A stretch of DNA of 64,000 bases, taken from NCBI RefSeq assembly GCF_027627455.1, contig NZ_CP115483.1:5146001-5210000 (forward strand), in the 5' to 3' direction. Under the pieces are notes generated by a model. The model searched no databases. It was not told the origin of the DNA and worked only from the letters and a program-made list of their open reading frames with translations. Below, piece by piece: positions 54,001 through 62,560 of this stretch (position 1 is its first letter; the number at the start of each line of letters is the position of its first letter). Both the position numbers and the translations under genes were made by a program. The stretch is from Sphingobacterium sp. SYP-B4668. GTDB taxonomy: Bacteria; Bacteroidota; Bacteroidia; Sphingobacteriales; Sphingobacteriaceae.

Positions 54001-54158
54001 GTGCTTATGGACTTACCCTTGATAAGTACCGTCACATTGGATAATGGCGTACCGTCGGTTGAACTGGAAACGTTCCCGGTAACGGTTTTCTGTTGCGCCA
54101 TCAAACTGGCTGATATGAGCATCAGCCCAAAAAATAATAAGAGTAATTTTCTCTTCAT
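51072..54158 (-). CDS. SusC/RagA TonB-dependent receptor, pair 2
   Basis: 1028 aa. Signal peptide ending at SLMAQ (residue 21), carboxypeptidase-regulatory-like domain (about 23-95), TonB-box region GEVVVTALGIKKEKRSLGY, plug (NSLNGKIAGLNITNSGG, NPEDIESISVLKGPTAAALYG), then the barrel ending GVTFGVNLKF. The first 88 or so residues are almost the same as in SusC of pair 3, at both protein and DNA level, while plug and barrel differ. A conserved 54-bp element lies 85 bp before the start. Confidence 0.95.
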   Translation of the reverse strand: MKRKLLLLFFGLMLISASLMAQQKTVTGNVSSSTDGTPLSNVTVLIKGKSISTQTNADGSFSIQASPGDVLIFRSIGAKEVQQTVGVGNSINISLVGTEEALGEVVVTALGIKKEKRSLGYAVQDIKGDELMKNKNPNLINSLNGKIAGLNITNSGGSPGASASIIIRGGTSLERDNQPLFVIDGMPMDNSTGQGDNSAFDGSTNISTTNGNRAMDINPEDIESISVLKGPTAAALYGIRAAAGAIVITTKRGKDGGVSIGVNSRFGANWVNKLPEQQSKYRQGSNYNNNYTEETYWSWGKPFVEGEQVYDNLGDFFKTGYTYDNSFNVTGGNQKGNFYLSGSNIDQSGIVPTTDYNRTTFRFNGEQKYGIFTIGANTSYSTSKTRKTLTGSGLWGSSGSGYMESIIAWPRNRDMKDWQLSDGSQNLMFPDILLENNTDNPYWIINRNPQDDKTNRFLGTVYATAKLAKGLDFTYRLGIDTYTSNYVSKISRGSAVKLDWQKGMMSENIRQYNFFNNNLLLNYNTTVAKDWGFNFLAGLATEDIELKVTGNRAQKFILPDFMSLNNAKVEDKFSYTNLTRIRRVGVFGDAKVDFRNIAFLGVTLRNDWSSTLPKKNQSFMYPSFSGSLVFSEMIGKNDFFNYGKLRASWAEVGKDAPAYQTNTYLKEVQLTVGGGFRNEWTAGNENLKPEKTQSFEVGTDLKFLNNRLGLEFTYYNNRSVDQILQPRVDNATGYILKYVNAGTLENKGVEVTLNYSPIKRSEFKWDIDLNFSHNKGTVKDLPGDISILYVTDVQVAGGKAASFENGNFMGISGTKWNTDEQGNTILDWNTGLPTPSALETNNVGNREPSFIGGLNNSFTYKDWNLSFLFDFRKGGQVLNGTEYLLTQFGLSKQTEGRGDMITLTGVAKNPATGQFEQVSREVVADQKFYQDYYVKQTSNFLEEVNWVRLRSVNLSYNLPSSVLAKSKVFKGATFNLSGTNLLLFTNYSGMDPEVSAAGAGVVGSGSVGIDYAGVPNTRGVTFGVNLKF

Positions 54159-54171
54159 GTTTGACAGTTTG
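53891..54171 (-). repeat. Near-identical 5' module of susC2 (copy A)
   Basis: About 280 bp covering the last 13 bases of the leader, signal peptide and regulatory-like domain. It matches 60260-60540 with few changes; long exact stretches include the segment around TTTTCTGTTGCGCCATCAAA. Identity collapses where the plug begins. Confidence 0.85.
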
Positions 54172-54242
54172 TTTTATGGTTTATTAAAAATAATTCTATG
54201 TAGGTCTATAACAGCTCGATTTTACATTCAAGATATTAGGAT

Positions 54243-54296
54243 ACACAATTGTATGAAATTATTTTTAAACATTGCACATTCATGCAATATTTACTC
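54243..54296 (-). promoter_or_regulatory. Conserved susC promoter element, copy A
   Basis: 54 bp that align without gaps to 60616-60669, about 39 matches by hand count. On the minus strand the core is TTGCATGAATGTGCA, then TTTAAAAAT, then ATTTCATA and ATTGTG. The half-sites TTGCA/TGCAA form an inverted repeat (54272-54287). It lies 85 bp before the ATG (89 bp in the other copy). TACAATTG could be a one-mismatch -7 box. Confidence 0.6.
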
Positions 54297-54575
54297 AAAA
54301 AGACAACCAAATTGTCACAAAAAAAACCAATATTTCATAAAAACATGTCGAAAGCCACGAAAAACCGCATCAACGTCCTTATTCACGCTTCAAACAGAAG
54401 AGAGGAGCTCTCTAACCCACTACAGAAATATTCCCCGTTTGGAAACCCAATTACTCGATTTGAATTTGCATTATTTAACCACGGACTCATGACAAAGACA
54501 ACCATACTTCTAGCAAACATTCTTACCATTCAAGTCCCGCAAAGACGTGACATCGTCATACCTTATGAATCGACA

Positions 54576-54607
54576 TAAAAAAAAGAAGATGCAAAAGCAC
54601 CTTCTTT
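54576..54607 (-). terminator. Terminator of the DUF4397 gene
   Basis: On the minus strand AAAGAAG and GCA pair with TGC and CTTCTTT around AAAA-type loop with one mismatch, then a run of seven or more T. It closes the susC3-susD3-DUF4397 transcript. Confidence 0.75.
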
Positions 54608-54630
54608 CACCAAAAATAAAAACCTCAAGA

Positions 54631-55497
54631 TTACAATACGCCCGCAGATCGTACAGATGCTATCGGTGTAGCAGCTCTAAACCCAGCCAGTGTATGAAGA
54701 TAAATCCGGCCAATATTAGCATTCCACCAATCGGCATAATCAATCATATTACCCGCACTATTTCTCACCTTTAAACTACCTTGATCAGACCCATCTGCGC
54801 CTATCAGCCTAATCCGATAGTCAATGCGGGCACTACCTGAAGAGATCTCCACCGTTTTGTTGACAGTCACTGGCTCCCAACCCGTTGCCTCACCAAAAGC
54901 GACAGGAGGTCCCAAATTTGCCCAATCACTTTTCTGATTGGTAGTATTATCTACTATATACTGAAACTGATACTGCAATTTCAGAGATGTAGGTACGCCA
55001 GTAGTTTCGTATAGAAAATTAGAAAATTTTACCCAAGCAGTAGTACCTGTAAATTCGGTAGTCACTTTAGGATAAGGCGTCTCATTCTTAATAATTACTG
55101 GGGGTTTGTTAAAATCATGAACAACGAGATTGTATTTACCAGCAGGCAGATCAAAACTCTGATCATAGGCAAGCGTTAGACTATTAACAGCTCCTCTATA
55201 CAGCTTTAGACTAACTGCTCCGGGTTTCGTCGTAAAGAATCTCCCTACCGCACCACTAGGTATAAAATTATAGGTAGACAATGGCGTCGTCTCATTGGTC
55301 AATAATTCACCGTTTAACTCGACCTTATTTATATTATTTGCTGTTCCGGTAGTTAGAGGCACCATATAGAAGATTTGGAACTGCGCTGTGGTTTCGTCAT
55401 CCACTAATGTTGCTTTATATTCTACAACATGTTTTTCACAGGCAGTCGAGAATAGTACACACGTTAGGATTAACAATAATTTATTTAGATTTTTCAT
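54631..55497 (-). CDS. DUF4397-type lipoprotein of the pair-3 operon
   Basis: 288 aa from the ATG at 55495-55497, chosen because MKNLNKLLLILTCVLFSTAC is a lipoprotein signal; the frame runs 28 codons further into the susD3 gene end, which is not credible. After the lipidated Cys are beta-rich domains: the first (about 25-130) resembles DUF4397 (VSLKLYRGAVNSLTLAYDQ, LPAGKYNLVVHDF), the second (about 140-240) an Ig or carbohydrate-binding-like fold. It follows susD3 by about 55 bp, the slot of SusE/F-like glycan-binding surface proteins, so glycan capture is inferred. Confidence 0.75.
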   Translation of the reverse strand: MKNLNKLLLILTCVLFSTACEKHVVEYKATLVDDETTAQFQIFYMVPLTTGTANNINKVELNGELLTNETTPLSTYNFIPSGAVGRFFTTKPGAVSLKLYRGAVNSLTLAYDQSFDLPAGKYNLVVHDFNKPPVIIKNETPYPKVTTEFTGTTAWVKFSNFLYETTGVPTSLKLQYQFQYIVDNTTNQKSDWANLGPPVAFGEATGWEPVTVNKTVEISSGSARIDYRIRLIGADGSDQGSLKVRNSAGNMIDYADWWNANIGRIYLHTLAGFRAATPIASVRSAGVL

Positions 55498-55552
55498 TTG
55501 AAATATATTTAAATTGCAACAAAAGCTGCGGTATATATCATAAAACACTTCT

Positions 55553-57415
55553 CTATTTTGGCATATCGCCAGGATAAGCAAACCAAGGTATCGACGTCTG
55601 ATAGTTGTCGGCCGTACCCGGAATAGGCTTTAATCCTTCCAATGCAGGAAGATTCCACATGTATTCAGAATTAAAACGTGGTCTCAACCTATAACTTGGC
55701 GAACCTTCATTTCGAATATCATAAGCCCCTTTTCGACCTTCAACTTGAGCGGGTGCCAGATAAAGCCCCTTATATACTTTAGAGGAATTAGTATCCCATT
55801 TTTGCTCCAGTTGCGCTTGAATCCATCCATTTCCGTTACTCGGATACTCTCCATTATAGTCAATATCGTAATGATATTTACGCATATCAACCCAAGCCTC
55901 GGTAGCACCCCAAGGATAAAGTGCCACCCATTTTTGCATCATGATATGAGAAAGCGTTAATTCAGACAAACCACCCACAAACGGGCCATTAATGTACTCA
56001 CTCCCCAATGTATTGAACAGTTCCTTGGTGATTTTATCACCGCCTGTAGGACTACCTTCTTTTCCCGGGTAAATATATCGAGCTGTAGTTTTCACATCTG
56101 CGTCAACACCTTTTTTAAACGATTCAAATGCTTCCGACACACGACCTAATTTCCAGTAAGCTTCGGCCAAACATAACTGAATCTCCGCATATGTGGTCAG
56201 AATATACGGAGCATCATCTCGATAAATCCAACGGCCAGTTCCATCGTGTACAGCCCCACTAGGTACAGAAGCTATCGTTCTTCCATAAAAAGATGGAGCC
56301 TGTCCTACTGGCCCCACTTTGGCCGTAAACGTTCCTCCGTAATACTTGTAAGTTTTTACACTATCTGCATTATTCAGATATAGGTAATTAGGGTTGCTGA
56401 CCGTCGATAATTTCACAGCCACTCTAGGATCAAAATGCCCTTTAACTTTCAATAAGGTATCTGCTACGATTTGCTGTGTTGCGAGTTTGAAAGGATAGTA
56501 CGGGTTATTGGTTTCTCGAATCTTATCCCCTGTAGATTGGTCGTATTCAGGCACCGTACCCGTGAGCACCTGCACTGCATACTCATGCTGAAAATAATCA
56601 TATGTCAAACTTCCTCGCGCGGTACCCCAAAAATTGTTGTAACCCGTATAAGGCGCCCCTTGCGAACCACCTGCGATTTTCAGCGTAGCGTCATCATCCG
56701 GACTTTGGAAAGATTTCATAGCTGCCTCGATGAGCTCTTGCGCATACTTATCTTTGAAATCGCTTTTATTACTCAGGGAAGCTAGATTACGTACAATCAC
56801 TGCGTAGGCAAACTTAATCCACTTGGATTTATCGCCACCATATATATAATCATTACCACTAATTTTCGTTCCATAATTATGATTATCTTCACGCTCTAAC
56901 AGCTCAACTGCGGTATGAGCCCACCCCCTTACCTGCTCATAAACAGCGTCCTGATAATCATAATTATGAGAGAGAAGTTCCGGCACAAAAGCATCCTTCA
57001 TTGGTACCTCTCCATGAATCTTCGTCAGGGCATCCCAACTGAACGCCTTAATAGCATAGCCAATCCCCGCCAATGTCCAATCTTCTGCTTCTAAAGATTG
57101 ATTAATCATATTCTCCAAATTCATTCCTTGGTTCCAATAGACCACCCTCCACATTTCCCCTCCTGCATCACTTCCCAATGAATAAAAGTGATTGGCAAAG
57201 GATGTGTACGCTGTTGTCCCCATCATCTGCGTCATGGGACCAATAGCACGACCATCCCAGTATATCCCTTGGTACTGCTGCGTAATATTCGCCAGATACA
57301 AGTAGCCTTCCACATAATCGGGTGCATCGATATTTTTATTTACATCTAAGTATTTTTCACAGCTCCCCATTACCAATAGAAAGGGAATGAGTATATATAT
57401 TAACTTCTTTTTCAT
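55553..57415 (-). CDS. SusD/RagB family nutrient-binding lipoprotein, pair 3
   Basis: 620 aa. Lipobox LVMGSC followed by EKYLDVNKNIDAP. SusD-like_2 motifs: WTLAGIGYAIKAFSWDALTKIHGEVPMKDAF (partial match to the pair-2 protein), ILTTYAEIQLCLAEAYWKLGRV, and ELTLSHIMMQKWVALYPWGATEAWVDMRKY. It starts 16 bp after susC3. Surface lid and glycan binder for that receptor. Confidence 0.94.
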   Translation of the reverse strand: MKKKLIYILIPFLLVMGSCEKYLDVNKNIDAPDYVEGYLYLANITQQYQGIYWDGRAIGPMTQMMGTTAYTSFANHFYSLGSDAGGEMWRVVYWNQGMNLENMINQSLEAEDWTLAGIGYAIKAFSWDALTKIHGEVPMKDAFVPELLSHNYDYQDAVYEQVRGWAHTAVELLEREDNHNYGTKISGNDYIYGGDKSKWIKFAYAVIVRNLASLSNKSDFKDKYAQELIEAAMKSFQSPDDDATLKIAGGSQGAPYTGYNNFWGTARGSLTYDYFQHEYAVQVLTGTVPEYDQSTGDKIRETNNPYYPFKLATQQIVADTLLKVKGHFDPRVAVKLSTVSNPNYLYLNNADSVKTYKYYGGTFTAKVGPVGQAPSFYGRTIASVPSGAVHDGTGRWIYRDDAPYILTTYAEIQLCLAEAYWKLGRVSEAFESFKKGVDADVKTTARYIYPGKEGSPTGGDKITKELFNTLGSEYINGPFVGGLSELTLSHIMMQKWVALYPWGATEAWVDMRKYHYDIDYNGEYPSNGNGWIQAQLEQKWDTNSSKVYKGLYLAPAQVEGRKGAYDIRNEGSPSYRLRPRFNSEYMWNLPALEGLKPIPGTADNYQTSIPWFAYPGDMPK

Positions 57416-57431
57416 GTTTTCCTATTTAACT

Positions 57432-60400
57432 TTAGTTCAATGTTAGACTCAATCCCACTGAAAAACCACGAGGGTTAGGTATAGACCAAATATCATATCC
57501 CTCGCCCCCAGTCCCTCCGGCTGCAGCTGAGACTGTATTGCCCACTGCATCTATTCCCGAATAATTAGTCCAGGTCAACAAGTCATTTCCCACAAAGTAA
57601 ACGTCCATCGCAGAAATTATCTTCCCACGACTTAAGAACTTTTTCGGAAGCCGATAAGAAAGCCGCAGTTCTTGTAACCTTACATAGTTTACATCTTTCT
57701 CTAACCAATCCTCATCTCCTCCTCCAAATATCGTGGTTCCGTAAAGTCGATAATCAACTCCAATATTATTCTTGGTAGGCGTATCTGTATTTTCGTTTCC
57801 ATCCCTTAACACTCCATTAAAGACATAGGGACCTCTTTCGCGCAAATCGACCGACTCCCAGCTTGTCCCATTCGTCATCATCGTCCGTTTGGTACCATTG
57901 ATAACGGTTGCTCCAAAGCGCCCAGCAAACAGCCCAGAGAGTCGAATATCTTTGTAGGTCAATGCGGTCGTCACACCGAATCTAACTTTAGGTTCTCTAT
58001 CACCAATTACAGACCATTGAGCTTTAGTGATAGGCAGCCCTGTACTTGGACTGACCAACACCTCTCCCTTGTCATTTCTTTCGTAAGCTAATCCCGTCAA
58101 AGTAGTAATAGGTTGTCCCACCATTATACCATTACGCACATTTCCTGAATTCCAGGTATATGCATTATAATATTCTGTCACATTTTCTGGAAGATACAAG
58201 ACTTTAGACTTTCCTTGTGAAGCGTTAACACCTAGATTCCAAGTCAAGCCATTCGTTCTCTTTATAATATCTCCATCTATATGACCTTCCCATCCCCAAG
58301 TCTTAAACGTCCCCACATTCATATTGTTCAATACAAATCCAGTTGCATAGCTCAATCTAAAACCCTTTACAATCTGATCGGCATTTCTCGTCCCGAAATA
58401 GGTGAAACTCGCATTGACTCTATTGTTGAACAATCTCAAATCTATACCACCTTCATGTGCTGTCGTCATTTCTGGCCGTAGATTTGGGTTAGGCCCAGTA
58501 GTCCCATATTGAAACCCTCCACCTGTTAATTCGCTATATACAAGCTGAGGTGCTATTTCAAGAGGCCCTGCATCCTTACCCACTTGCGCCACGGACCCCC
58601 TTAGCTTAACATAGTTAATCGCTGGGATAGCTTTCATAAATTCTAAATCAGATAGAATGAATGACCCCTCAATAGCAGGATAAAAATAGGTATTGTTGTT
58701 CGTCGGTAAGGTAGACGACCAGTCGTTACGACCTCTTAGCGTAATGAAAGCAATATTGTTGTATCCAAACTCCATTTGTGCAGAAAGAGCTTGTATCCGC
58801 CTTTTCGTATTTCTTTGAGACCCTGTTTGAGTAAGCGGATTCGTGTTGTTAATCGACTGAAAATCTGCGACAGTAAAGCCAGTACCATTGACTGCCGATC
58901 GTGTCACGCCATTTTCCATCTGGTGATACCCCACCTGTCCTGAAAAGGAAAGCTTATCATTTAGGAACTTATTATTATATCCCGCTAGGATATTGATTGT
59001 AGGGTCCGAAAAATTGGCTTGTACTAAATTATATTGCCCAACTCCAGCATTTTTATTCGCATAGTAAGGATGAGTGGATGTTTCAAAAGTCTGCATTCCG
59101 ACATCCCAACCAACTTGTGCGCGAAGAAAAGTGTTTTCAATAGGCGTAAAATTCATCGCAATATTACTTAGAAATCGATCTGATTTGTCATAAAACTTAT
59201 TCTTATTCATCGCAAAAAGCGGGTTTAGAAGATCTTCATCCAAATAATAGTCTGGCTTTCTCATATGACTCCCATCAGCAGCAAGATAATTGCTTACATC
59301 ATCCACTATCGGCCACAGCATGGCCCGATACAATGGTCCATCAGTCCCTCTCAGCACTTTATCATTCCCGATTTTAGTATACTGCATCGAGCCTTCAAAT
59401 TTAAGCCATGGGGTTACCACAGCTTGCCCCGACAAACTTAAACTGGTTCTATCATATCCAGTACTCTTCAATACACCATCTTGCCCCAGCTGTGAGAAAC
59501 TAGCCCGTATTGTTGCTTTCTCCGACCCTGCATCAACCGAGACATTATGCCTTTGCTGTGTCCCAGTTTGAAGTATAGCGTCAATATTATCGTACAATCG
59601 CATCCCCTCTGGATACAGACCTCCGAAACGAGCAGTATTATAATAATTTGTAGTTCCATAGTTACCATTGGCATATTTGGTCTGCATATCCGGATAGCCG
59701 TATGCTTTGTCCCATTTGAAATAATTACTGTAAGTAATAGTTCCTTTACCTGCTTTACCTTTTTTTGTGGTGATAATTATTGCACCATTGGAAGCATCAG
59801 AGCCATATAGCGCAGCAGCTGCAGCACCTTTCAAAACCGTTATAGACTCGACATCCTCAGGATTAAAATCACTCCCTCTAGATGCAAAATCAAGATTTCT
59901 GACGGAATAGGTATCCCCACCGCCACCAGCCATACCCAGCGGATCGAATGTCGAATTGTTCATCGGCACACCGTCGACAACATAAAGAGGTTGGTTATTC
60001 CCTGATATGGATGTGATATTTCTAAGTACTACCGTTGATGACGACCCTGGAGATCCACCCGTAGAAGTAACATTAAGTCCCGGAACTCGTCCAGCAAGAG
60101 CAGAAATAAAGTTCTCTCTCCCCGACTCGCTAATCGTTGATCCGTCAATTTGCTGTACAGAAGAACCAATAGCACGGCTCACCCGCTTCATGCCAAACTC
60201 CGCTGTAACCAGCACTTCATCCAAGGCTTGTTCGGACAAAGCCAGCGATACGTTGATACTGTTCCCAGCACTTACCGTCTGTTGCACCTCTTTAGCTCCA
60301 ATGGATCTAAAAATAAGCACGTCCCCAGGGCTTGCCTGGATAGAAAAACTTCCGTCCGCGTTCGTCTGCGTACTCGCCGACTTACCCTTGATAAGGACCG

Positions 60401-60527
60401 TCACACTTGATAATGGCGTACCGTCGGTTGAATTGGAAACTTTCCCCGTCACGGTTTTCTGTTGCGCCATCAAACTGGCTGATATGAGCATCAGCCCAAA
60501 AAATAATAAGAGTAGTTTTCTCTTCAT
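57432..60527 (-). CDS. SusC/RagA TonB-dependent receptor, pair 3
   Basis: 1031 aa. N-terminal signal and regulatory-like domain nearly the same as in pair 2, then LDEVLVTAEFGMKRVSRAIG, plug (ISALAGRVPGLNVTSTGG, NPEDVESITVLKGAAAAALYG) and barrel ending FSVGLSLTLN. The barrel differs from pair 2, pointing to different oligosaccharides. Leader carries the conserved 54-bp element. Confidence 0.95.
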   Translation of the reverse strand: MKRKLLLLFFGLMLISASLMAQQKTVTGKVSNSTDGTPLSSVTVLIKGKSASTQTNADGSFSIQASPGDVLIFRSIGAKEVQQTVSAGNSINVSLALSEQALDEVLVTAEFGMKRVSRAIGSSVQQIDGSTISESGRENFISALAGRVPGLNVTSTGGSPGSSSTVVLRNITSISGNNQPLYVVDGVPMNNSTFDPLGMAGGGGDTYSVRNLDFASRGSDFNPEDVESITVLKGAAAAALYGSDASNGAIIITTKKGKAGKGTITYSNYFKWDKAYGYPDMQTKYANGNYGTTNYYNTARFGGLYPEGMRLYDNIDAILQTGTQQRHNVSVDAGSEKATIRASFSQLGQDGVLKSTGYDRTSLSLSGQAVVTPWLKFEGSMQYTKIGNDKVLRGTDGPLYRAMLWPIVDDVSNYLAADGSHMRKPDYYLDEDLLNPLFAMNKNKFYDKSDRFLSNIAMNFTPIENTFLRAQVGWDVGMQTFETSTHPYYANKNAGVGQYNLVQANFSDPTINILAGYNNKFLNDKLSFSGQVGYHQMENGVTRSAVNGTGFTVADFQSINNTNPLTQTGSQRNTKRRIQALSAQMEFGYNNIAFITLRGRNDWSSTLPTNNNTYFYPAIEGSFILSDLEFMKAIPAINYVKLRGSVAQVGKDAGPLEIAPQLVYSELTGGGFQYGTTGPNPNLRPEMTTAHEGGIDLRLFNNRVNASFTYFGTRNADQIVKGFRLSYATGFVLNNMNVGTFKTWGWEGHIDGDIIKRTNGLTWNLGVNASQGKSKVLYLPENVTEYYNAYTWNSGNVRNGIMVGQPITTLTGLAYERNDKGEVLVSPSTGLPITKAQWSVIGDREPKVRFGVTTALTYKDIRLSGLFAGRFGATVINGTKRTMMTNGTSWESVDLRERGPYVFNGVLRDGNENTDTPTKNNIGVDYRLYGTTIFGGGDEDWLEKDVNYVRLQELRLSYRLPKKFLSRGKIISAMDVYFVGNDLLTWTNYSGIDAVGNTVSAAAGGTGGEGYDIWSIPNPRGFSVGLSLTLN

Positions 60528-60540
60528 GTTTGACAGTTGG
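60260..60540 (-). repeat. Near-identical 5' module of susC3 (copy B)
   Basis: Matches 53891-54171 over the end of the leader, signal peptide and regulatory-like domain. See the pair-2 entry; copies are in the same orientation, 6,369 bp apart. Confidence 0.85.
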
Positions 60541-60615
60541 TTTTTAGGTTAATAAAAAACTTGATAGGAGCAAAAGGTTAATGTGGCTTTTGTTCATATA
60601 CTCAGGCAATTAGTC

Positions 60616-60669
60616 TCACAATGTTATGAAATAAATTTTAAAAAATGCATTTTTATGCAAAACTTTATT
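60616..60669 (-). promoter_or_regulatory. Conserved susC promoter element, copy B
   Basis: Ungapped match to 54243-54296. Minus-strand core TTGCATAAAAATGCA, then TTTAAAATT, ATTTCATA and ATTGTG. TGCA half-sites at 60646-60649 and 60656-60659 have the same N6 spacing as copy A. Confidence 0.6.
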
Positions 60670-60764
60670 AAAAATAATAACAAACAAAAGCAAATGCATT
60701 TATTTGGACACATCACATTGCTATCAAAAACTAACCTAAACAATCAAATTCAACGATTAAACAT

Positions 60765-60800
60765 AAAAAAGCCTGATAATTTAAATTATCAGGCTTTTTT
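60765..60800 (-). terminator. Terminator of GHL10 copy 2
   Basis: AAAAAAGCCTGATAAT, TTAA, ATTATCAGGCTTTTTT: a perfect 36-bp palindrome with T-runs on both strands, 46 bp after the GHL10 stop. Confidence 0.87.
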
Positions 60801-60845
60801 CTTCAAAAACGCAAAAATGTCACAACGGCGCAAAAAAATGCAAAC

Positions 60846-62459
60846 CTATTTAACTTGATATATCCCCATCTCTCCTTCGTTTTCCAATGGATCTACCGCT
60901 TTCACAACAATCATCTTCAATTTCTTCCCGTTTTGTTCCTTTGCAAATTCTTTACTCAATACATCCGGCATCACTATATCATATTGCCACACCCCTCCAT
61001 AATTGACATACACCAACCATTTGCTTACCTGTGCAGAGCGTGGATGCGACCATTTTACAAATACCGAGGTCTTATGAGATTCGCCATGCACAAATGGAGC
61101 TGACAAATAAAAAGAAGTCAACCAAGGAGTCCTTGGAACCAACGCCTCTTTACGATATGGCCCTTCAGACACCGCATTGGTCATTCCCGGATTTTTGGTC
61201 AGTCCAGCTATACTCCAATGAATTGCACCAATACTATTGGGTATTTCCTGTCTCGTGACTGCGATTTGACGTACAATTTCACTTGAGTATTCTGGCGCTC
61301 GTTTACCCACCGTATTAATCCCCGGCCACAAGTGGCGGCCCATGGTATTTTCACTCTGCCACCAACGTAATAAAGTCGTAAAACTTTGCTTCGCTGGCTC
61401 TATTGGCCAATACAGCTGTGGAGCGAAGTAATCAATCCAACCTTTATTTAACCAAAGTTTGGCATCCGCATACAACTGGTCATATTGACTAGACCCCTGT
61501 ATTCCTGACGGGTATCCGGGTTTCCAAATCCCAAAAGGGCTAATACCAAATTTCACGTGATTTTTTTCAGCCTTGATTTCTTTGTAAATTCGTTCCACAA
61601 ACGTATTCACACTATTTCTCCGCCAATCGGCACGTGATAGTCGTCCACCACTCTTAACATAAGCGTTCCAACTCTGTGTATCAGGAAAATCCTGCCCTCC
61701 ATTATACTCCGCATAAGGATAGAAGTAATCATCGAAATGGACACCATCAATATTATACCGTTTGACAATATCCAATACTACTCGCGATGCATGGTCCTGC
61801 GTAGATTTCATTGACGGATCGAACCAATAGTATCCCTGCTTCAATTTGACAACTGACTCTGGCATTCTCTTCACCATAGACGACTCTGTCACCTGACCAC
61901 TTGTCCCGTGATGTGCTCGGTAAGGGTTGAGCCACACGTGAAGCTCTAGCCCTCTTTTATGTGCCTGTTCCACCCAAAATTCCAATGGATCGTAATATGG
62001 AAAAGGCGCCTGGCCTTGTTGCCCAGTCAGAAATACCGACCAAGGTTCATACGCACTCTTGTACAATGCATCTGCAGCTGGACGCACCTGAAAAATCACA
62101 GCATTGAAGCGATTGGCTTTCAAAAAGTCAAGAAGTGAAATTGCTTCCTGCTTCTGCTCCTCCGTAGACAGGTTATTCTTACTTGGCCAATTTATATTAG
62201 CCACAGAGGCTACCCAAGCCGCTCTAAATTCACGCGGTATCTCTGGAAGATTTATTTGCTCCATGTCAATTTTCTCTTTCTCTTTTTTGACAATTGGTGC
62301 CTCTACTTTAGAAAGTTCGACAGGAGTAGTATCTATCTGCACCACCGTTGTAGGTGCGACAAGTACAGGCTGGCTTTTGCCTCTTTTCTTTGATGAACAC
62401 GCACTTATCACAGCGACCACCAAACCCAACACAATAAAATAGACTACCTGTTTCTTCAT
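60846..62459 (-). CDS. GHL10 (DigH-like) glycoside hydrolase lipoprotein, copy 2
   Basis: 537 aa. Lipobox AVISAC (Cys21), then a Lys/Pro-rich linker of about 50 residues. The GHL10 TIM barrel starts at about residue 75: PREFRAAWVASVANINWPS, NAVIFQVRPAADALYKSAYEP, NIDGVHFDDYFYPYAEYNG with the paired aspartates, and GISPFGIWKPGYP. The C-terminal part is a beta domain ending near EGEMGIYQVK. Same family as copy 1 but only moderately similar, and about 50 aa longer. Likely cleaves peptide-free murein glycan at the membrane surface. Own promoter and terminator. Confidence 0.88.
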   Translation of the reverse strand: MKKQVVYFIVLGLVVAVISACSSKKRGKSQPVLVAPTTVVQIDTTPVELSKVEAPIVKKEKEKIDMEQINLPEIPREFRAAWVASVANINWPSKNNLSTEEQKQEAISLLDFLKANRFNAVIFQVRPAADALYKSAYEPWSVFLTGQQGQAPFPYYDPLEFWVEQAHKRGLELHVWLNPYRAHHGTSGQVTESSMVKRMPESVVKLKQGYYWFDPSMKSTQDHASRVVLDIVKRYNIDGVHFDDYFYPYAEYNGGQDFPDTQSWNAYVKSGGRLSRADWRRNSVNTFVERIYKEIKAEKNHVKFGISPFGIWKPGYPSGIQGSSQYDQLYADAKLWLNKGWIDYFAPQLYWPIEPAKQSFTTLLRWWQSENTMGRHLWPGINTVGKRAPEYSSEIVRQIAVTRQEIPNSIGAIHWSIAGLTKNPGMTNAVSEGPYRKEALVPRTPWLTSFYLSAPFVHGESHKTSVFVKWSHPRSAQVSKWLVYVNYGGVWQYDIVMPDVLSKEFAKEQNGKKLKMIVVKAVDPLENEGEMGIYQVK

Positions 62460-62502
62460 ATAATTTCAATAAACGATGCCAGAATCGACAAAATGTAAAT
62501 GA

Positions 62503-62510
62503 CAAAACTA
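62503..62510 (-). promoter_or_regulatory. Possible -7 box for GHL10 copy 2
   Basis: TAGTTTTG on the minus strand matches TAnnTTTG, about 44 bp before the start codon. The nearest TTG is 24 bases upstream, longer than the usual 18-21. Confidence 0.35.
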
Positions 62511-62560
62511 CACTTTTCGACGTTAACCTAAGATCAAAATCTTAAATTTCAAGAATCAAG

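Larger units (their letters stand above)
54159..54630. other. 472-bp region before susC2
   Basis: No credible ORF; the reading frames here lack protein-like content. It holds the DUF4397 terminator (54576-54607), a conserved promoter-proximal element (54243-54296) and otherwise plain AT-rich sequence. Confidence 0.65.
60528..60845. other. 318-bp region before susC3
   Basis: No credible ORF. It holds the terminator of the GHL10 copy-2 gene and the conserved susC element, and should contain the susC3 promoter. Confidence 0.65.

Noticed and set aside
54249..54578. 109-codon plus-strand frame in the gap before susC2
   Set aside because: Lys/Asn/His-rich with no recognisable feature and it overlaps the conserved promoter element; most likely chance in AT-rich DNA.
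60007..60552. 181-codon plus-strand open frame
   Set aside because: It lies antisense to the conserved 5' end of susC3; a matching frame occurs antisense to susC2, explained by codon bias of the real gene.
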